Assembly (NCBI RefSeq): GCF_002575655.3
Contig: NC_053040.3
Coordinates: 357,118,267-357,182,266, forward strand
Direction of reading: 5' to 3'
Source of the DNA: Aegilops tauschii subsp. strangulata
Taxonomy: Eukaryota; Streptophyta; Magnoliopsida; Poales; Poaceae
DNA length: 64,000 nt
The position numbers and the translations under genes were made by a program. Under the pieces are notes generated by a model. It was not told where the DNA came from. It was given only the letters and a program-made list of their open reading frames with translations, and made no database searches. Of the stretch, positions 45,303 to 56,993 are shown piece by piece (position 1 is the first letter of the stretch; the number at the start of each line of letters is the position of its first letter).

Positions 45303-45485
45303 GCTATAGGCTCTGCTTATGTACATATTATGACAATGTATATATTATGATCAATATAATAAACCGGAACCTCAGCTAAAGCGGGGTATCTGTTGTTTTT
45401 CTTACATCATGTGTGGTTACATGGAGCTTACAAAGCGGCGTCCGGTTTACCCCTTAATTTAGCTTCTCAAAGCTTCATATTAGAT
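45303..45485 (+). other. Tat spacer after pol
   Basis: Non-coding sequence between the pol stop and the 65-bp repeats. Confidence 0.6.
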
Positions 45486-45860
45486 CACTTGGGGGCTTGG
45501 TCGTATATGAACCATAGCTATACCTCTTGATCGGCGCAATGCCACAACATCACATGGGGGCTTGGTCGTATCCGAACCATAGCCACACCTCTTGATCGGC
45601 GCAATGCCACAACATCACTTGGGGGCTTGGTCGTATCCGAACCATAGCTACACCTCTTGATCGGCACAATGCCACAGCATCACTTGGGGGCTTGGTCGTA
45701 TCCGAACCATAGCTACACCTCTTGATCGGCGCAATGCCACATCATCACTTGGGGGCTTGGTCATACCCGAACCATATCTACACCTCTTGATCGGCGCAAT
45801 GCCACAACATCACTTGGGGGCTTGGTCGTATCCGAACCATAGCTACACCTCTTGATCGAA
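45486..45860. repeat. 65-bp tandem repeat, six copies
   Basis: Units start CACTTGGGGGCTTGGTCGTA and are spaced exactly 65 bp (45486, 45551, 45616, 45681, 45746, 45811). Each contains a polypurine-like ACTTGGGGGC. Single copies of the same motif recur at 47528, 47607, 47696 and 47842. Confidence 0.95.
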
Positions 45861-46442
45861 TTTGGGGCCTAGCAGCCCGTGAAAAGCCTTGACTACAACG
45901 GTTTTTATTTGCCTTTTGCTGAGTTTTCTTTGTTTTCATAAGATTTGTGATGTTTTCAAACCGGTGTTTATCAACCCAGTTAGGCTGTCAACTACGAGTT
46001 GTCAGTACATGATCAAGTTATAATCCGGAGACTATCAGCTCGGTCTGGTTTTGACTCAAAGTCACCAGTATGGAATAAACCGGTGTTTATTATAACCTGG
46101 AATGGTTTTATTGTAAACCGGCATCATATAACAGGAGTTACTTTTACTCCGGATTAGGGTTATTACCCTGATTACAAAGTTGGTCAGCCAACACTATGCC
46201 TAAAGGTCACAGGGTGCTTTAAGCTTCTTATCTGCAGGAACAACTTGAATAAATAGCTATGGATTATGAACATCATATCTTAAGCATGGCGGATTAACAC
46301 GCATCAGTCGCAGATAAATATGCACGAAGGCATAACAGACCAAGTGTTTTAACTAGCCTATTACAAGGCGTTTTAGTGCCCAAAGGGATAATTGTTTCTC
46401 AATAAGCATTGCAGCAAGTGGAAGACTAAACCGGCCCCCGGG
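45861..46442 (+). other. Tat 3' spacer
   Basis: AT-rich sequence with scattered AAACCGG motifs; no gene on either strand. Confidence 0.6.
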
Positions 46443-47098
46443 TTATGATTGCTTATCAGCTTGACCTGACGGCTGCGGATCATCTTGCACCGGTTCATCT
46501 TCTTCGTCTCTACCCAGCGGCTGGAAGTCAACAGTTGTCCAGTCGATCCCAGTTAAAGCTTGGAACACAGCTTCGTCGCTTATAAGGGTTGACGGTTCAA
46601 TATCAGGGGCATAAGTGTGCTTACAGATTGGAGGGACCAGATTTTGCGCTTCCGGAATTGGTGCAGCAATCCGTCTGTTCTTGTCATCATAACTTGCCTG
46701 ATAGTATGAGAGATCAGCTTCTTCAGCCAATTGACAAGCCAGTGGACGTACTTCCCGGTTTATGGCGCGGAGATCCTCCTGGCCAAATTCTGATCCGTCT
46801 TCTTTTAAGCTTGGGAAGCCTTTAGCCACGTCCACCGGATCAAGATCAGGCACCCACGCCTTTGCCCGGGTTAGAGCGGTCAGAGCTCCGGCCCTTGCCG
46901 CAGCTTTCTTTAGTTCTTCAACCCGGGAAGGCAGCATGGATAGCCTTTCTAAGGTGTCCTTGATCAATGTTGGAGGAGGTTTATTGTGTGAAGCGGTGCA
47001 GATGATTCGCTGCGCACCGGTATACAGCTGCTCTATCAGAGTATAGGCCGCTTTCAACTTCTTTTGTACGTCAGATCCCAGATGGCTAATGCGAGTTC
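46443..47098 (-). CDS. Antisense gene, C-terminal exon
   Basis: After GGTGCAG|GAACTC the frame is open for 218 codons, GTRISHLGSDVQKKLKAAYT to VQDDPQPSGQADKQS, with TGA/TAA-type stop at 46443. It contains FPSLKEDGSEFGQEDL and LACQLAEEADLSYYQASYD. This exon has no lesion. Confidence 0.65.
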
Positions 47099-47175
47099 CT
47101 GCACCATTGTACACATCAGTAAACCGACAACACATGAGAAAGATATGTTGAAAGTATTAAGGAAAAGATGTTTAC

Positions 47176-47452
47176 CGAACACAGCAGCAGTCATGGCATG
47201 AATCTGCCGCTTTACGCTGGTCAGTTCATCAACCACTGGTTTAAGAGCGGCTTCTGCGTTTTCAGCCCTTTTTATCAAAGCGTATTTTTCAGTCTCCCAA
47301 TTCGCCCGCTCTTTGTTGAAGCCCTCTTTCAGTTTCTCCATAGCGCCTAGAGCGCGGGTCAATTCTTCCTTCGCTTTGGATGCTTCAGCTTGCTGGGTTT
47401 TGATGTTCTCTTGCAGATCAGTGGTTTGGCTTTCCTTCTTGCTCAGCTCAGC
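47176..47452 (-). CDS. Antisense gene, coiled-coil exon
   Basis: Bounded by TATAG|GCTGAG and TTCG|GTAAAC. The product AELSKKESQTTDLQENIK and following residues show heptads throughout, so it is probably a coiled coil. The frame is intact. Confidence 0.6.
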
Positions 47453-47902
47453 CTATAAAGGGACAGATGTATAATGAGTTGACATTATATATTTGAAGTA
47501 CCAAGCACATAACAAGTTATGCCCTTGATACTTGGGGGCTAATGCATATTTGCTCTTTATCAGAAATTTCTACAAGTCCCAAGCACAATACAAGTATTAA
47601 TCTTGGCACTTGGGGGCTAATGTGTGTTTGTTCAAAAACTGTTGGTATGGGAATTCTTCTACAGTCCCGGTTCATCTTTATAAAGTTAAAACGGCCCTTG
47701 GGGGCTATACCAGTGAAAGAGCGGTATGGCAAATTTTAAGGAACCGGTTCATCTTAAAGAGGTAATCCGGTCCCTGGAGGCTAAATATGCAAAGTTGAAT
47801 TATGACAAAAGTCCCGGTTTAGATTGGTATCATAAACCGTCACTTGGGGGCTACTAGGAGTTGATAAACTGCAATCGGACAAAAGAGAAAAATAGTAGTT
47901 AC

Positions 47903-48422
47903 CTCATATCGCTCCTTCATCAAGTTTACCAAACTAGCTTCATAGTCACGGCTGGTATACAAACGGTTCAAGAAGCCAGAGTGAATGTCTTGAGCATTGA
48001 GATGAGCGTAGCTTGATAAATCGGCATTCCATTTGCCTTTGCCGATAGCAGAGAGCTCGTCCTTGGCAGTATGCTTTGACAAAGCGACAGGATTGCCAGG
48101 AGTGGTGTGGCCAGTGCCAGTAATCATAACGTCATCATCTTTGTCATCAGCAGCCGTCACTGGAGTTGGCGGTTTGTCAGTATCCTTAACGGGACTGACC
48201 GGTTTGTCCTCAGTTTGGACAGGGCTAGTTGGCCGATCGGTATGGCTTGTAGTGTCAACTTGCACTTGTTCGGCAAGGGAGTCATGGTCTTGAGGCGGAG
48301 GATCATTAAGCATGGCGTTAGCATCGGTTTCTTCCGGATCTGGAGTTCTTTTCGGTTCAACACCTACTTTATCATCAGCCGGTTTGCTTAACTGAGCCTT
48401 CTTGCTGGGTCTCGGCTTGGCG
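47903..48422 (-). CDS. Antisense gene, acidic middle exon
   Basis: The acceptor is TTTCTCAG (48423-48424) and the donor ATGAG|GTAAC (47901-47902). The sequence is rich in Pro, Asp, Lys and Thr (TSPVQTEDKPVSPVKDTDKP) and ends in SYAHLNAQDIHSGFLNRL. No stop is seen. Confidence 0.6.
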
Positions 48423-49216
48423 CTGAGAAAAGATAGACATGAGGATCAGTACAGTATGTAAAGATAACACAACAAGAATAAAGACACGTGCATAGCTCAC
48501 CCAGGAACTGTTTTGAGGGGTGGAAGCTGTGTGGCCGATGACTCGCCAGAAGATGAGTGAGAAGTACCCTGATAATTCGAATCAGACGGGTTAAGAGGCT
48601 GGCGGAAACAACCTGCTTTGGGGTATGAAGTATCAATGGGATAAGAGACCTCTGATAGGCGTTTCCAAACCGGACTGTTTGGTAAACCGGCGGAGGTAAC
48701 TACCTGGCCGCTGTGCCAGGTTGTGCGGTGAGCCTCGTGCTGCTACGTCTTCAAAAGAAATTTTGGGTCCAAGTAAGCAAGGGGGTGAGAAAATTTTACT
48801 TTCCGGTTTGCTCGACGGATTTTTGATGTTGGCAGAGGATCTGAATCGGAGGAAAGAATGGTTACCTCTACGTCATCAGCATGGCTGCCTTCAGCGTCGT
48901 CCTGATAATAATCATTGTCAATGAGGTGTACGAAAAATGAACCAAGAGAGTCAAGTTCTACCTCTGGTTCCGGATTACCCACATCGTCATCAGCTGGTAG
49001 ATCGGAGGATGCAGTGGTCCTTCTCTTGGCAGGTTTTTTTAACAACCTTGGTCTTTGGATGAACTGGCTTGACCGGTTTGTCTTGCGGCTTCGCCGGTTT
49101 GTCTTGTGATGGTTTCTTGTTCCAGAACGGATCATCACCCTGTCAGAAAATAATCACACTTTTAGAGAATATTTGGACAGAAGCAACTTCAGATAAAAAG
49201 AGTATATGATTCTTAC

Positions 49217-50117
49217 AGCTGGTGGTTTGTTGAAGGTGCGGAAAGGGAGTAGTCCGGTTTGGGCACAGACAGCCTCTGGTTCGTTCAGTATCTTTTTTAC
49301 AGCCTCAGTGACTTCTGCATCTGTCAGCTGAATGTCAATCTACCGCTGAGCATCCTTCAAACTCCCCGTATACTCACACATCAAACCGGAGCGCCGACTT
49401 AAGGGCAGAATACTCCAGCTTATCCAACAAAGAGCGAGATCAACTCCTGTCAAACCATTTGCCATGAAGGCTCTTAGTTTTGATAATTGAGGAGCATAGT
49501 TGGCCCTTTCCCTTGTAGTCAACCTCTGAGGAAAAGGATGTGTGTTGCTCAGGCATTCAGGGCGGTAACCCGGCAGGGGGTTTTCATCAGATGGAGAGGT
49601 ATCCATGCAATAAAACCAAGTCTGGTTCCACTCTTTCGGGTGACTGTGGAGTTTGGGATGAGGGAAGGTGACTTCTTTCCTTTTCTGAACCGCCATTCCG
49701 CCCAGTTCCGTATTGGGTCCATCCGAGAACTCTGTGCGGCGGTTTAAGTGAAAGAAATCCCTAAACAGTTCGACTGTAGGTTGCTCTTGCAGGTAAAACC
49801 CACAGAAAACTTGGAAGTGGCAGATGTTGGTCACAGAGTTGGGACCGATGTCTTGAGGGCGCAGCTGAAAATTGGCTAGTACATCTCGGAAAAATTTCGA
49901 ACCCGGAGGGCTAAAACCTCGACTCAGATGGTCAGCAAACACGATTACCTCTCCGTCCTTGGGTGTAGGAGGATTTTCCGGGCCAGGGACCCTCCATTGG
50001 ATGACATCTTTTTTTGGCTAAAGCGCCCGTTTTAACAAGATTGTTTAATTGCTCTTCGGTCACTCGAGAGGGAGCCCAATTGCATTCATAGACTAGTTTG
50101 GCCATGGCAATGGAAAT
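49217..50117 (-). pseudogene. Antisense gene, domain exon
   Basis: The acceptor TTTCAG|ATTTCC precedes the ATG by 13 bases; the donor is CCAGCT|GTAAGA at 49216. The exon holds the conserved region RPQDIGPNSVTNICHFQVFC and ERANYAPQLSKLRAFM. A stop at 49340-49342 sits before IDIQLTDAEVTEAVKKIL, where the frame stays open to the donor. Confidence 0.75.
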
Positions 50118-50823
50118 CTGAAACATGATTATTGCCGGTTTAAGATTTACAGTGGACAACTATATAATAGTATCAGGATACAAGCATATTGATAAACCGG
50201 AATTGGTTATTCGTAAACCGGAGTCTGACAATGGAAACAGTACAATGATGAAAGCATTGGCGGTTCAACAGGGGACTAATGGTATCTACTGGGTCATCAT
50301 TTTGTATATGAAGTTAAACCGCCCAATCTGGTATTAAAGATGTATAAGTGAAGGGAAAAATAGGTTTCACAAGTTGGCATTATAATTTTGGATCTACCGC
50401 ATGTCAGAAAATGAAAATATATTCAGTCCTAAGTATTGGTACTGAAGCAGTTGATGAAGGTTCAGATGGGATTTTCTACTTAAACGAGATGCATGGATGG
50501 AAAAGAAGGGCTACGGCTATCGCCGTACAGGATAAATATCAAGGTTTGAATCAAAAAGCTATTGCACAACGATGAACAACGACGAACACCGATGAACACT
50601 GAAACCCTAATGACAGATCTATGGCGGAAGGAAAGAAGGCTTACCAATGCTGATGGAAGAGCGGAGAGGCGCTGCGATTCTTTGGTGCGTTCAGGGTGAT
50701 GCAGCGGGCGGAGTTGACACAGAAGCGAAGGTCGACGGTGGCGGCGGAGCTCCAAAGGTCGGGCAGCGCAAGGAAGAGGACGAGGTGAAGAGATACGGGG
50801 GGGGGGAATGGAAAGACCCCCTG

Positions 50824-50837
50824 CCCTATTTATAAGG
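50824..50837 (-). promoter_or_regulatory. TATA box of the antisense gene
   Basis: The minus strand reads CTTATAAATAGGGCAG, followed by a C-run and a GC-rich leader. It is internal to the element, outside both LTRs. Confidence 0.65.
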
Positions 50838-51060
50838 GCAGAAAGATAAGCGTCAGGCGCGAAAATCGAGGAGCCTAAATCTTGGATATGAGGCGGGGCT
50901 GTCACCTCAATTGTCGGAGGCTCGTTAATGACTGGTGACATCACGGCGGTTTACCATGATCCTAGAAGATGATGTCACGGCGGTTTACAAGATTATGTGA
51001 AGATGTTGAAGAAGAAATTTTCTTAAGTATTGAGGATTGACATGAACCAGTTCAAATCAA

Positions 51061-51072
51061 TCTGGGGCCTAA
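51061..51072 (+). other. Polypurine tract region of the Tat element
   Basis: TCTGGGGCCTAA lies directly before the 3' LTR. Confidence 0.6.
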
Positions 51073-51598
51073 TGTTGGGGATATTACCACTGGGCGTAAA
51101 CCGGCTAGGAGAGGCCGGGTTAACCCCATAAGTAGTTCATCTGTATCTGAAGTCCATGAACACAGATGGTGACGCTTCATGAAGGCCCAGGGCCCAAAGC
51201 CGGTTTAAGGCCTGTAGACATAAACCGACATTGATATGTAAACTTGTTTTGTAAGATAGAAGTAGCAGAGACCGAGCCGGACACGATTATGAGCCGGCCT
51301 CGGGATTCTGTAAACCGACGGGCGTCAACCCATGTATATAAGGGGACGACCTGGCGGCGGTTCAAGGACAACAGACAACAACTCGAGACTCAGGCAAAGC
51401 GTATTCGCTCCCTGGTCATCGCAACCCCATCAATTCCAACACAACTAGACGTAGGCTTTGCCTTCATCGTAAGGGGCCGAACTAGTATAAAACTCTCTTG
51501 CATCCCTTGTCCGCTTTAACCCCTTTAAGCTAACCTGTAGCGATGGCTCCACGACTAAGTCCTTTCTCTAGGACATCTGCCGTGACAAAACCACGACA
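51073..51598 (+). mobile_element. Tat 3' LTR (526 bp)
   Basis: Same length as the 5' LTR, TGTTGGGG...CGACA, followed by the TSD CCGTG (51599-51603). Confidence 0.95.
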
Positions 51599-51603
51599 CC
51601 GTG

Positions 51604-54502
51604 TTTGAGCTTAAACCATTACCTGATACTCTTAAATATGCTTATCTTGATGAAAAGAAGATATATCATGTTATTATTAGTGCTAACCTTTCAGAGCAGG
51701 ATGAAGAGAAATTATTGAAAACTCTGAAGAAGCACCGTGCTGCTATTGGATATACTCTTGATGACCTTAAGGGCATTAGTCCCACTCTATGCTAGCACAA
51801 AATGAAATTGGAGAAAGACGCTAAACCGGTTGTTGATCACCAACAACGGTTAAATCCTAAGATGAAAGAAGTGGTAAGAAAAGAAATACTAAAGCTTCTG
51901 GAAGCAGCTATAATTTATCCCGTTGCTGATAGTCAGTGGGTAAGTCATGTCCATTGCGTCCCTAAGAAGGGAGGTATTATTGTTGTTCCTAATGATAAAG
52001 ATGAATTGATCCCACAAAGAATTGTTACAGGTTATAGAATGGTAATTGATTTTTGCAAACTAAATAAAGGAACTAAAAAGGATGATTACCCTTTGCCTTT
52101 TATTGATCAAATGCTAGAAAGATTATCCAAACATACACATTTTTGCTTTCTAGATGGTTATTCTGGTTTCTCTCAAATACCTGTGTCAAAAGAGGATCAA
52201 GAAAAGACCACTTTTACTTGCCCTTTCGGTACCTTTGCTTATAGACGTATGCCTTTTGGTTTATGCAATGCACCTGCTACCTTTCAAAGATGTATGACTG
52301 CTATATTCTCTGACTTTTGTGAAAAGATTGTTGAGGTTTTCATGGATGATTTTTCCGTATATGGTACTTCTTTTGATGATTGCTTAAGCAACCTTGATCG
52401 AGTTTTGCAGAGATGTGAAGAAACCAATCTTGTCTTGAATTGGGAGAAGTGCCACTTTATGGTTAATGAAGGTATTGTCTTGGGGCATAAAATTTCTGAA
52501 AGAGGTATTGAAGTTGATAAAGCTAAATTTGATGCTATTGAAAAGATGTCGTGTCCTAAGGACATTATAGGTATAAGAAGTTTCCTTGGTCATGCCGGTT
52601 TTTATAGCAGGTTCATTAAAGACTTCTCAAAAAATTCTAGGCCTCTGACTAATCTATTACAAAAAGATGTTCCTTTTGTCTTTGATGATGATTGTGTAGA
52701 AGCATTTGAAATACTTAAGAAAGCCTTGATTTCTGCACCTATTGTTCAGCCTCCTGATTGGAATTTACCCTTTGAAATTATGTGTGATGCTAGTGATTAT
52801 GCTGTAGGTGTTGTTCTAGGACAAAGAGTTGATAAGAAATTAAATGTTATCCAATATGCTCGTAAAACTCTAGACAGTGCCCAAAGAAATTATGCTACTA
52901 CTGAAAAAGAATTTTTAACAGTTGTATTTGCTTGTGATAAGTTCAGACCTTATATTGTTGATTCTAAAGTAATTGTTCACACTGATCACGCTGCTATTAA
53001 ATATCTTATGGAAAAGAAAGATGCTAAACCTAGACTTATTAGATGGGTTCTCTTGCTACAAGAATTTGATTTGCATATTATTGATAGAAAGGGAGCTGAG
53101 AACCCCGTTGCAGACAACTTGTCTAGGTTAGAGAATGTTCTTGATGACCCACTACCTATTGATGATAGCTTTCTTGATGAACAATTAGCTGTCATAAATG
53201 CTTCTTCTACTGCTCCATGGTATGATGATTATGCTAATTACATTGTTGCTAAATTTATACCACCTAGTTTCACATACCAGCAAAAGAAAAAGTTTTTCTA
53301 TGATTTAAGACATTACTTCTGGGATGACCCACACCTTTAGAAAGAAGGACTAGATGGTTTTATTAGACGTTGTGTACCCAAGCATGAACAGGAACAAATC
53401 CTACGCAAGTGTCACTCCGAGGCTTATGGAGGACACCACGGTGGAGATAGAACTGCACATATGGTATTACAATCCGGTTTTTATTGGCATACTCTTTTCA
53501 AAGAGGCCCGTAAGTTTGTCTTGTCTTGTGATGAATGTCAAAGAATTGGTAATATTAGTAGACATCAAGAAATGCCTATGAACTATTCACTTGTTATTGA
53601 ACCATTTGATGTTTGGGGCTTTGATTATATGGGACCGCTTCCTTCCTCTAATGGGTATACACATACTTTAGTTGCTGTTGATTACGTTAATAAGTGGGTA
53701 GAAGCTATTCCAACTAGTAGTGCTGATCATAACACCTCTATTAAGATTCTTAGAGAAGTTATTTTTCCAAGGTTTGGAGTCCCTAGATACTTAATGACTA
53801 ATGGTGGTTCACATCTTATTCATGGTGCTTTTCGTAAAATGCTTGCTAAGTATGATGTTAATCATACAATTGCATCTCCATACCACCGACATCTAGTGGT
53901 CAAGTAGAACTAAGTAATAGAGAAATTAAATTAATTTTGCAAAAGACTGTTAATAGATCTGAAAGAATTGGTCCAAGAAACTTGATGATGTTTTATGGGC
54001 CTATAGAACTGCATACAAAAATCGTATGTGTATGTCTCCGTATAAAATGGTTTATGGAAAAGCGTGTCATTTACCTCTCGAACTAGAACATAAGGCATAT
54101 TGGGCCATGGAAGAGCTCAATTATGATTTCAAACTTGCCGGTGAGAAGAGACTATTTGACATTAGCTCACTTGATGAATGGAGGACCCATGCCTATGAGA
54201 ATGCCAAACTGTTTAAAGAAAAAGTTAAAAGATGGCATGACAAAAGGATACAAAAGCGTGAGTTTAATGTAGGTGATTATGTTTTGCTATACAACTCTCG
54301 TTTAAGATTTTTCGCAGGAAAGCTCCTCTCTAAATGGGAAGGTCCTTACGTTATCAAGGAGGTCTATCGTTCCGGTGCCATAAAAATTAACAACTTCGAA
54401 GGCACAAACCCGAAGGTGGTGAATGGTCAAAGAATCAAACATTATATCTCAGGTAATCCCATAAATGCTGAAAATAATGTTATTGAGACCGTAACCCCGT
54501 AG
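51604..54502 (+). pseudogene. Athila-1 reverse transcriptase, RNase H and integrase
   Basis: This is the second half of the Athila-1 polyprotein. RT motifs include [34 protein letters not shown] and the catalytic FMDD (near 52340). RNase H has [29 protein letters not shown] and ADNLSRL. The integrase zinc region is YGGHHGGDRTAH...CDECQRIG and the core WGFDYMGP. The second catalytic Asp is Asn (MTNGGSH). Lesions are TAG 51793-51795, TAG 53338-53340, and single-base losses near 53890 and 53960. The final part from 54026 is open and ends at 54500-54502. Athila assignment rests on RT motifs known from that lineage. Confidence 0.92.
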
Positions 54503-54878
54503 GAATACATAAGGGACACTTTCCAGAATGTTTCAGACTCCGAAAAGGAATAGGTATGTGGTACGGTAAGTAAACCAACTCCAAAACAGTTCTAATAGCA
54601 ATTTTTCTCCGTTTTGGAATATTTAAAAAATATAAGAAGTAGTCCGGGAAGGCAGGGGGCGTCCACGAGGGTGGAGGGCGCGCCCTACCCCCCTGGGCGC
54701 GCCCCCTGCCTCGTGGGCACCTCGTGTGCTCTCCGGACTCCGTTTTCTTGCACGATACTTCTTTTGGTCGGTAAAAATCATTATATAATCTCCCGAAGGT
54801 TTTGACCACCGTACCACGCAAATATCTCCTGTTTTTGTTTCGAGCTGTTTTCGGCCAGAGTTGTCAAGGCCAGGCATC
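54503..54878 (+). other. Spacer between pol and ORF3 with GC-rich hairpin
   Basis: It contains the hairpin CACGAGG...GGGCGCGCCC...CCTCGTG at 54664-54715, nearly identical to one in the LTR at 1383-1434. Confidence 0.8.
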
Positions 54879-55259
54879 ATGTCGTCCCCTTCTGCCAACA
54901 ATGAAGGCGATGATGCTTGGCTAATGAAGATAGAGCTGAAGAGAGAAGAACCAGGGGAGGTCAACAAGGATGATAGGATCAAGAATGCCATGGAGGATCA
55001 AGCTCCGGCAACAGAAGAAGAAGACATCCTTCAACCGCATTACAACCTTCTTACCCCTACTGAAATTGAAGCTTTCAAGATGATTGAAATAGTTCGGGTG
55101 CAGAACAAGTATCTAACTCGTGAAAATATTCTGTTGCAAGAGCATATCACCGCACTCAAGGGCATTATTCATAAGTTGGAGCACCTCCTACGATCGATGT
55201 TGGACGACAAGCCTACGTCATCAACAATCCCTTCATCACCTCCGAAGAAAGAGACATAA
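54879..55259 (+). CDS. Athila ORF3, small coiled-coil protein
   Basis: ATG 54879 (MSSPSANNEGDDAWLMKIEL) opens an intact 126-residue frame. It is acidic at first, then helical: EIEAFKMIEIVRVQNKYLTR and ENILLQEHITALKGIIHKLE. This predicts a coiled coil. The same frame occurs in Athila-2 at 60081-60446. It sits where the env-like gene of some Athila elements lies, but there is no signal peptide or membrane segment. The intact state is notable, as pol in the same copy has at least four lesions. Confidence 0.65.
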   Translation: MSSPSANNEGDDAWLMKIELKREEPGEVNKDDRIKNAMEDQAPATEEEDILQPHYNLLTPTEIEAFKMIEIVRVQNKYLTRENILLQEHITALKGIIHKLEHLLRSMLDDKPTSSTIPSSPPKKET

Positions 55260-56813
55260 ATACATGGGTAAGGGCACTCCCCTTGGCAACTGCCAAGCTT
55301 GGGGGAGGTGCCCCGGTATCGTATCACCATCACACTTCTATCTTTACCATTTTTCTTAGTTCGACCCTTTTGGTTATATCTTCATCTAGTAGAATAAAGC
55401 TTAGTATGATCTAGCTTTGAGTGTCTGTGTTGATCCTTATCTATGTAATCGAGTCCGTGAGCTATATATAATAAAGATTAGTTTTGAGTCAAGGGCTTGG
55501 TTATCGTGCTATGATCTTGAGGGAGTAAAAAAGAAATAAAAAGATCATATTGATCTTATGGAGAGTAATGACTTCACATATAAAGAGTATGATGAAAAAA
55601 ATGTTGAGACTTGACAAACATAGTTTTGGTCATCGTTGCAATTAATAGGAAGTAATAAAGAAAGAGAGGTTCTCACATATAAATATACTATCTTGGACAT
55701 CTTTTAAGATTGTGAGCACTCATTAAAATATGACATGATAAAAAGTTGATGTTGGACAAGAAAGACAATGTAATGGGTTATGTTTTCTTATATCCGAAAT
55801 AAAGTATATTGTCATGGATCATCCAACATGTTGAGCTTGCCTTTCCCCCTCATGCTAGCCAAATTCCTTGCACCAAGTAGAGATACTACTTGTGCTTCCG
55901 AATATCCTTAAACCCAGTTTTGCCATGAGTGTCCACCATACCTACCTATGGATTGAGTAAGATCCTTCAAGTAAGTTGTCATTGTTGCATGCAATAAAAA
56001 TTGCTCTCTAAATATGTATGATCTATTAGGGTGGAGAAAATAAGCTTTATACGATCTTGTGATATCGAAGCAATAAAAGTGACGGACTGCATAATAAAGG
56101 TCCCTATCACAAGTGGCAATATAAAGTGATGTTCTTTTGCATTAACATTTTGTGCATCCAACCATAAAAGCACATGACAACCTCTGCTTCCCTCTATGAA
56201 GGGCCTATCTTTTATTTTTGATTATGTCTTATGCAAGAGTCACGGTGATCTTCACCTTTCCTTTTTACACTTTATCCTTTGGCAAGCACATTGTGTTGGA
56301 AAGATCCTGATATATATATATATATATATATATCCAATTGGATGTAAGTTATCATGAACTATTATCTTTGACATTACCCTTGAGGTAAAAGGTTGGGAGG
56401 CAACACTATAAGCCCCTATCTTTCTCTGTGTCTGATTAAAACTCCATACCCATAAGTATTGCGTGAGTGTTAGCAATTGTGAAAGACTAAATGATACTTG
56501 AGTATGTGTACTTGCTGAAAAGCTCTTATATTGACTCTTTCTGATGTTATGATGAATTGCAATTACTTCAATGACCGAGATCATAGTTTGTTAGCTTTCA
56601 ATGAAGTTTCTGATTCATACTTGACATTGTGAATAGATTATTACTTTAGCATAAGAAATCATATGACAATATATATGTTGCTGTTACAAGAATGATCACG
56701 ATGCCCTCATGTCCGTATTTTATTTTATTGACACCTCTATCTCTAAACATGTGGACATATTTTTCGTTATCGGCTTCCGCTAGAGGACAAGCGAGGTCTA
56801 AGCTTGGGGGAGT
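55260..56813 (+). other. Athila-1 3' untranslated region with two purine tracts
   Basis: AAGCTTGGGGGAG occurs at 55295-55307 and AGCTTGGGGGAGT at 56801-56813 just before the LTR. A (TA)n run is at 56309-56333. No gene. Confidence 0.75.
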
Positions 56814-56993
56814 AGATACGTCTATTTTGAATCATGCTTTTATATTGATATTTATTTCATTATGGGCTGTTATTACACATTATGTCACAATACTTATGCC
56901 TATTCTCTCTTATTTTACAAGGTTTAAACGAAGAGGGAGAATGCCGGCGGCTGGAATTCTGGGCTGGAAAAGGAGCAAATATTAGAGACCTAT
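56814..56993 (+). mobile_element. Athila-1 3' LTR, first 180 bp
   Basis: It matches 1102-1281 with about 8 differences, including the first base (A for T). It is cut at 56993 by the Athila-2 LTR. The remaining part should lie beyond the right edge. Confidence 0.9.

Larger units (their letters stand above)
46443..50840 (-). pseudogene. Antisense multi-exon gene of the Tat element (Transposase_28-type protein)
   Basis: A gene on the strand opposite to gag-pol lies between pol and the 3' LTR. A minus-strand TATAAATAGGGCAG (50824-50837) precedes a leader ending CATTG|GTAAGCC (50645/50644). ATG 50104 (MAKLVYECNWAPSR) starts the coding part in an exon bounded at 50117 and 49217. It encodes the plant domain known as Pfam 'putative gypsy type transposon' (FADHLSRGFSPPGSKFF, WNQTWFYCMDTSP). 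Later exons lie at 49139-48502, 48422-47903, 47452-47176 (coiled coil) and 47098-46443. Lesions are a one-base change in the A7 run near 50010, TAG at 49340 and another frameshift near 49045. Antisense extra ORFs are known in Tat elements; their function is unknown. Confidence 0.8.

Noticed and set aside
48858..48866. A further short intron at a GTAAC site in the antisense gene
   Set aside because: The next usable acceptor is under 30 bases away, too close for a plant intron.
54879..55259. Athila ORF3 as an envelope protein
   Set aside because: No signal peptide, membrane segment or cysteine pattern; only a coiled coil is visible.
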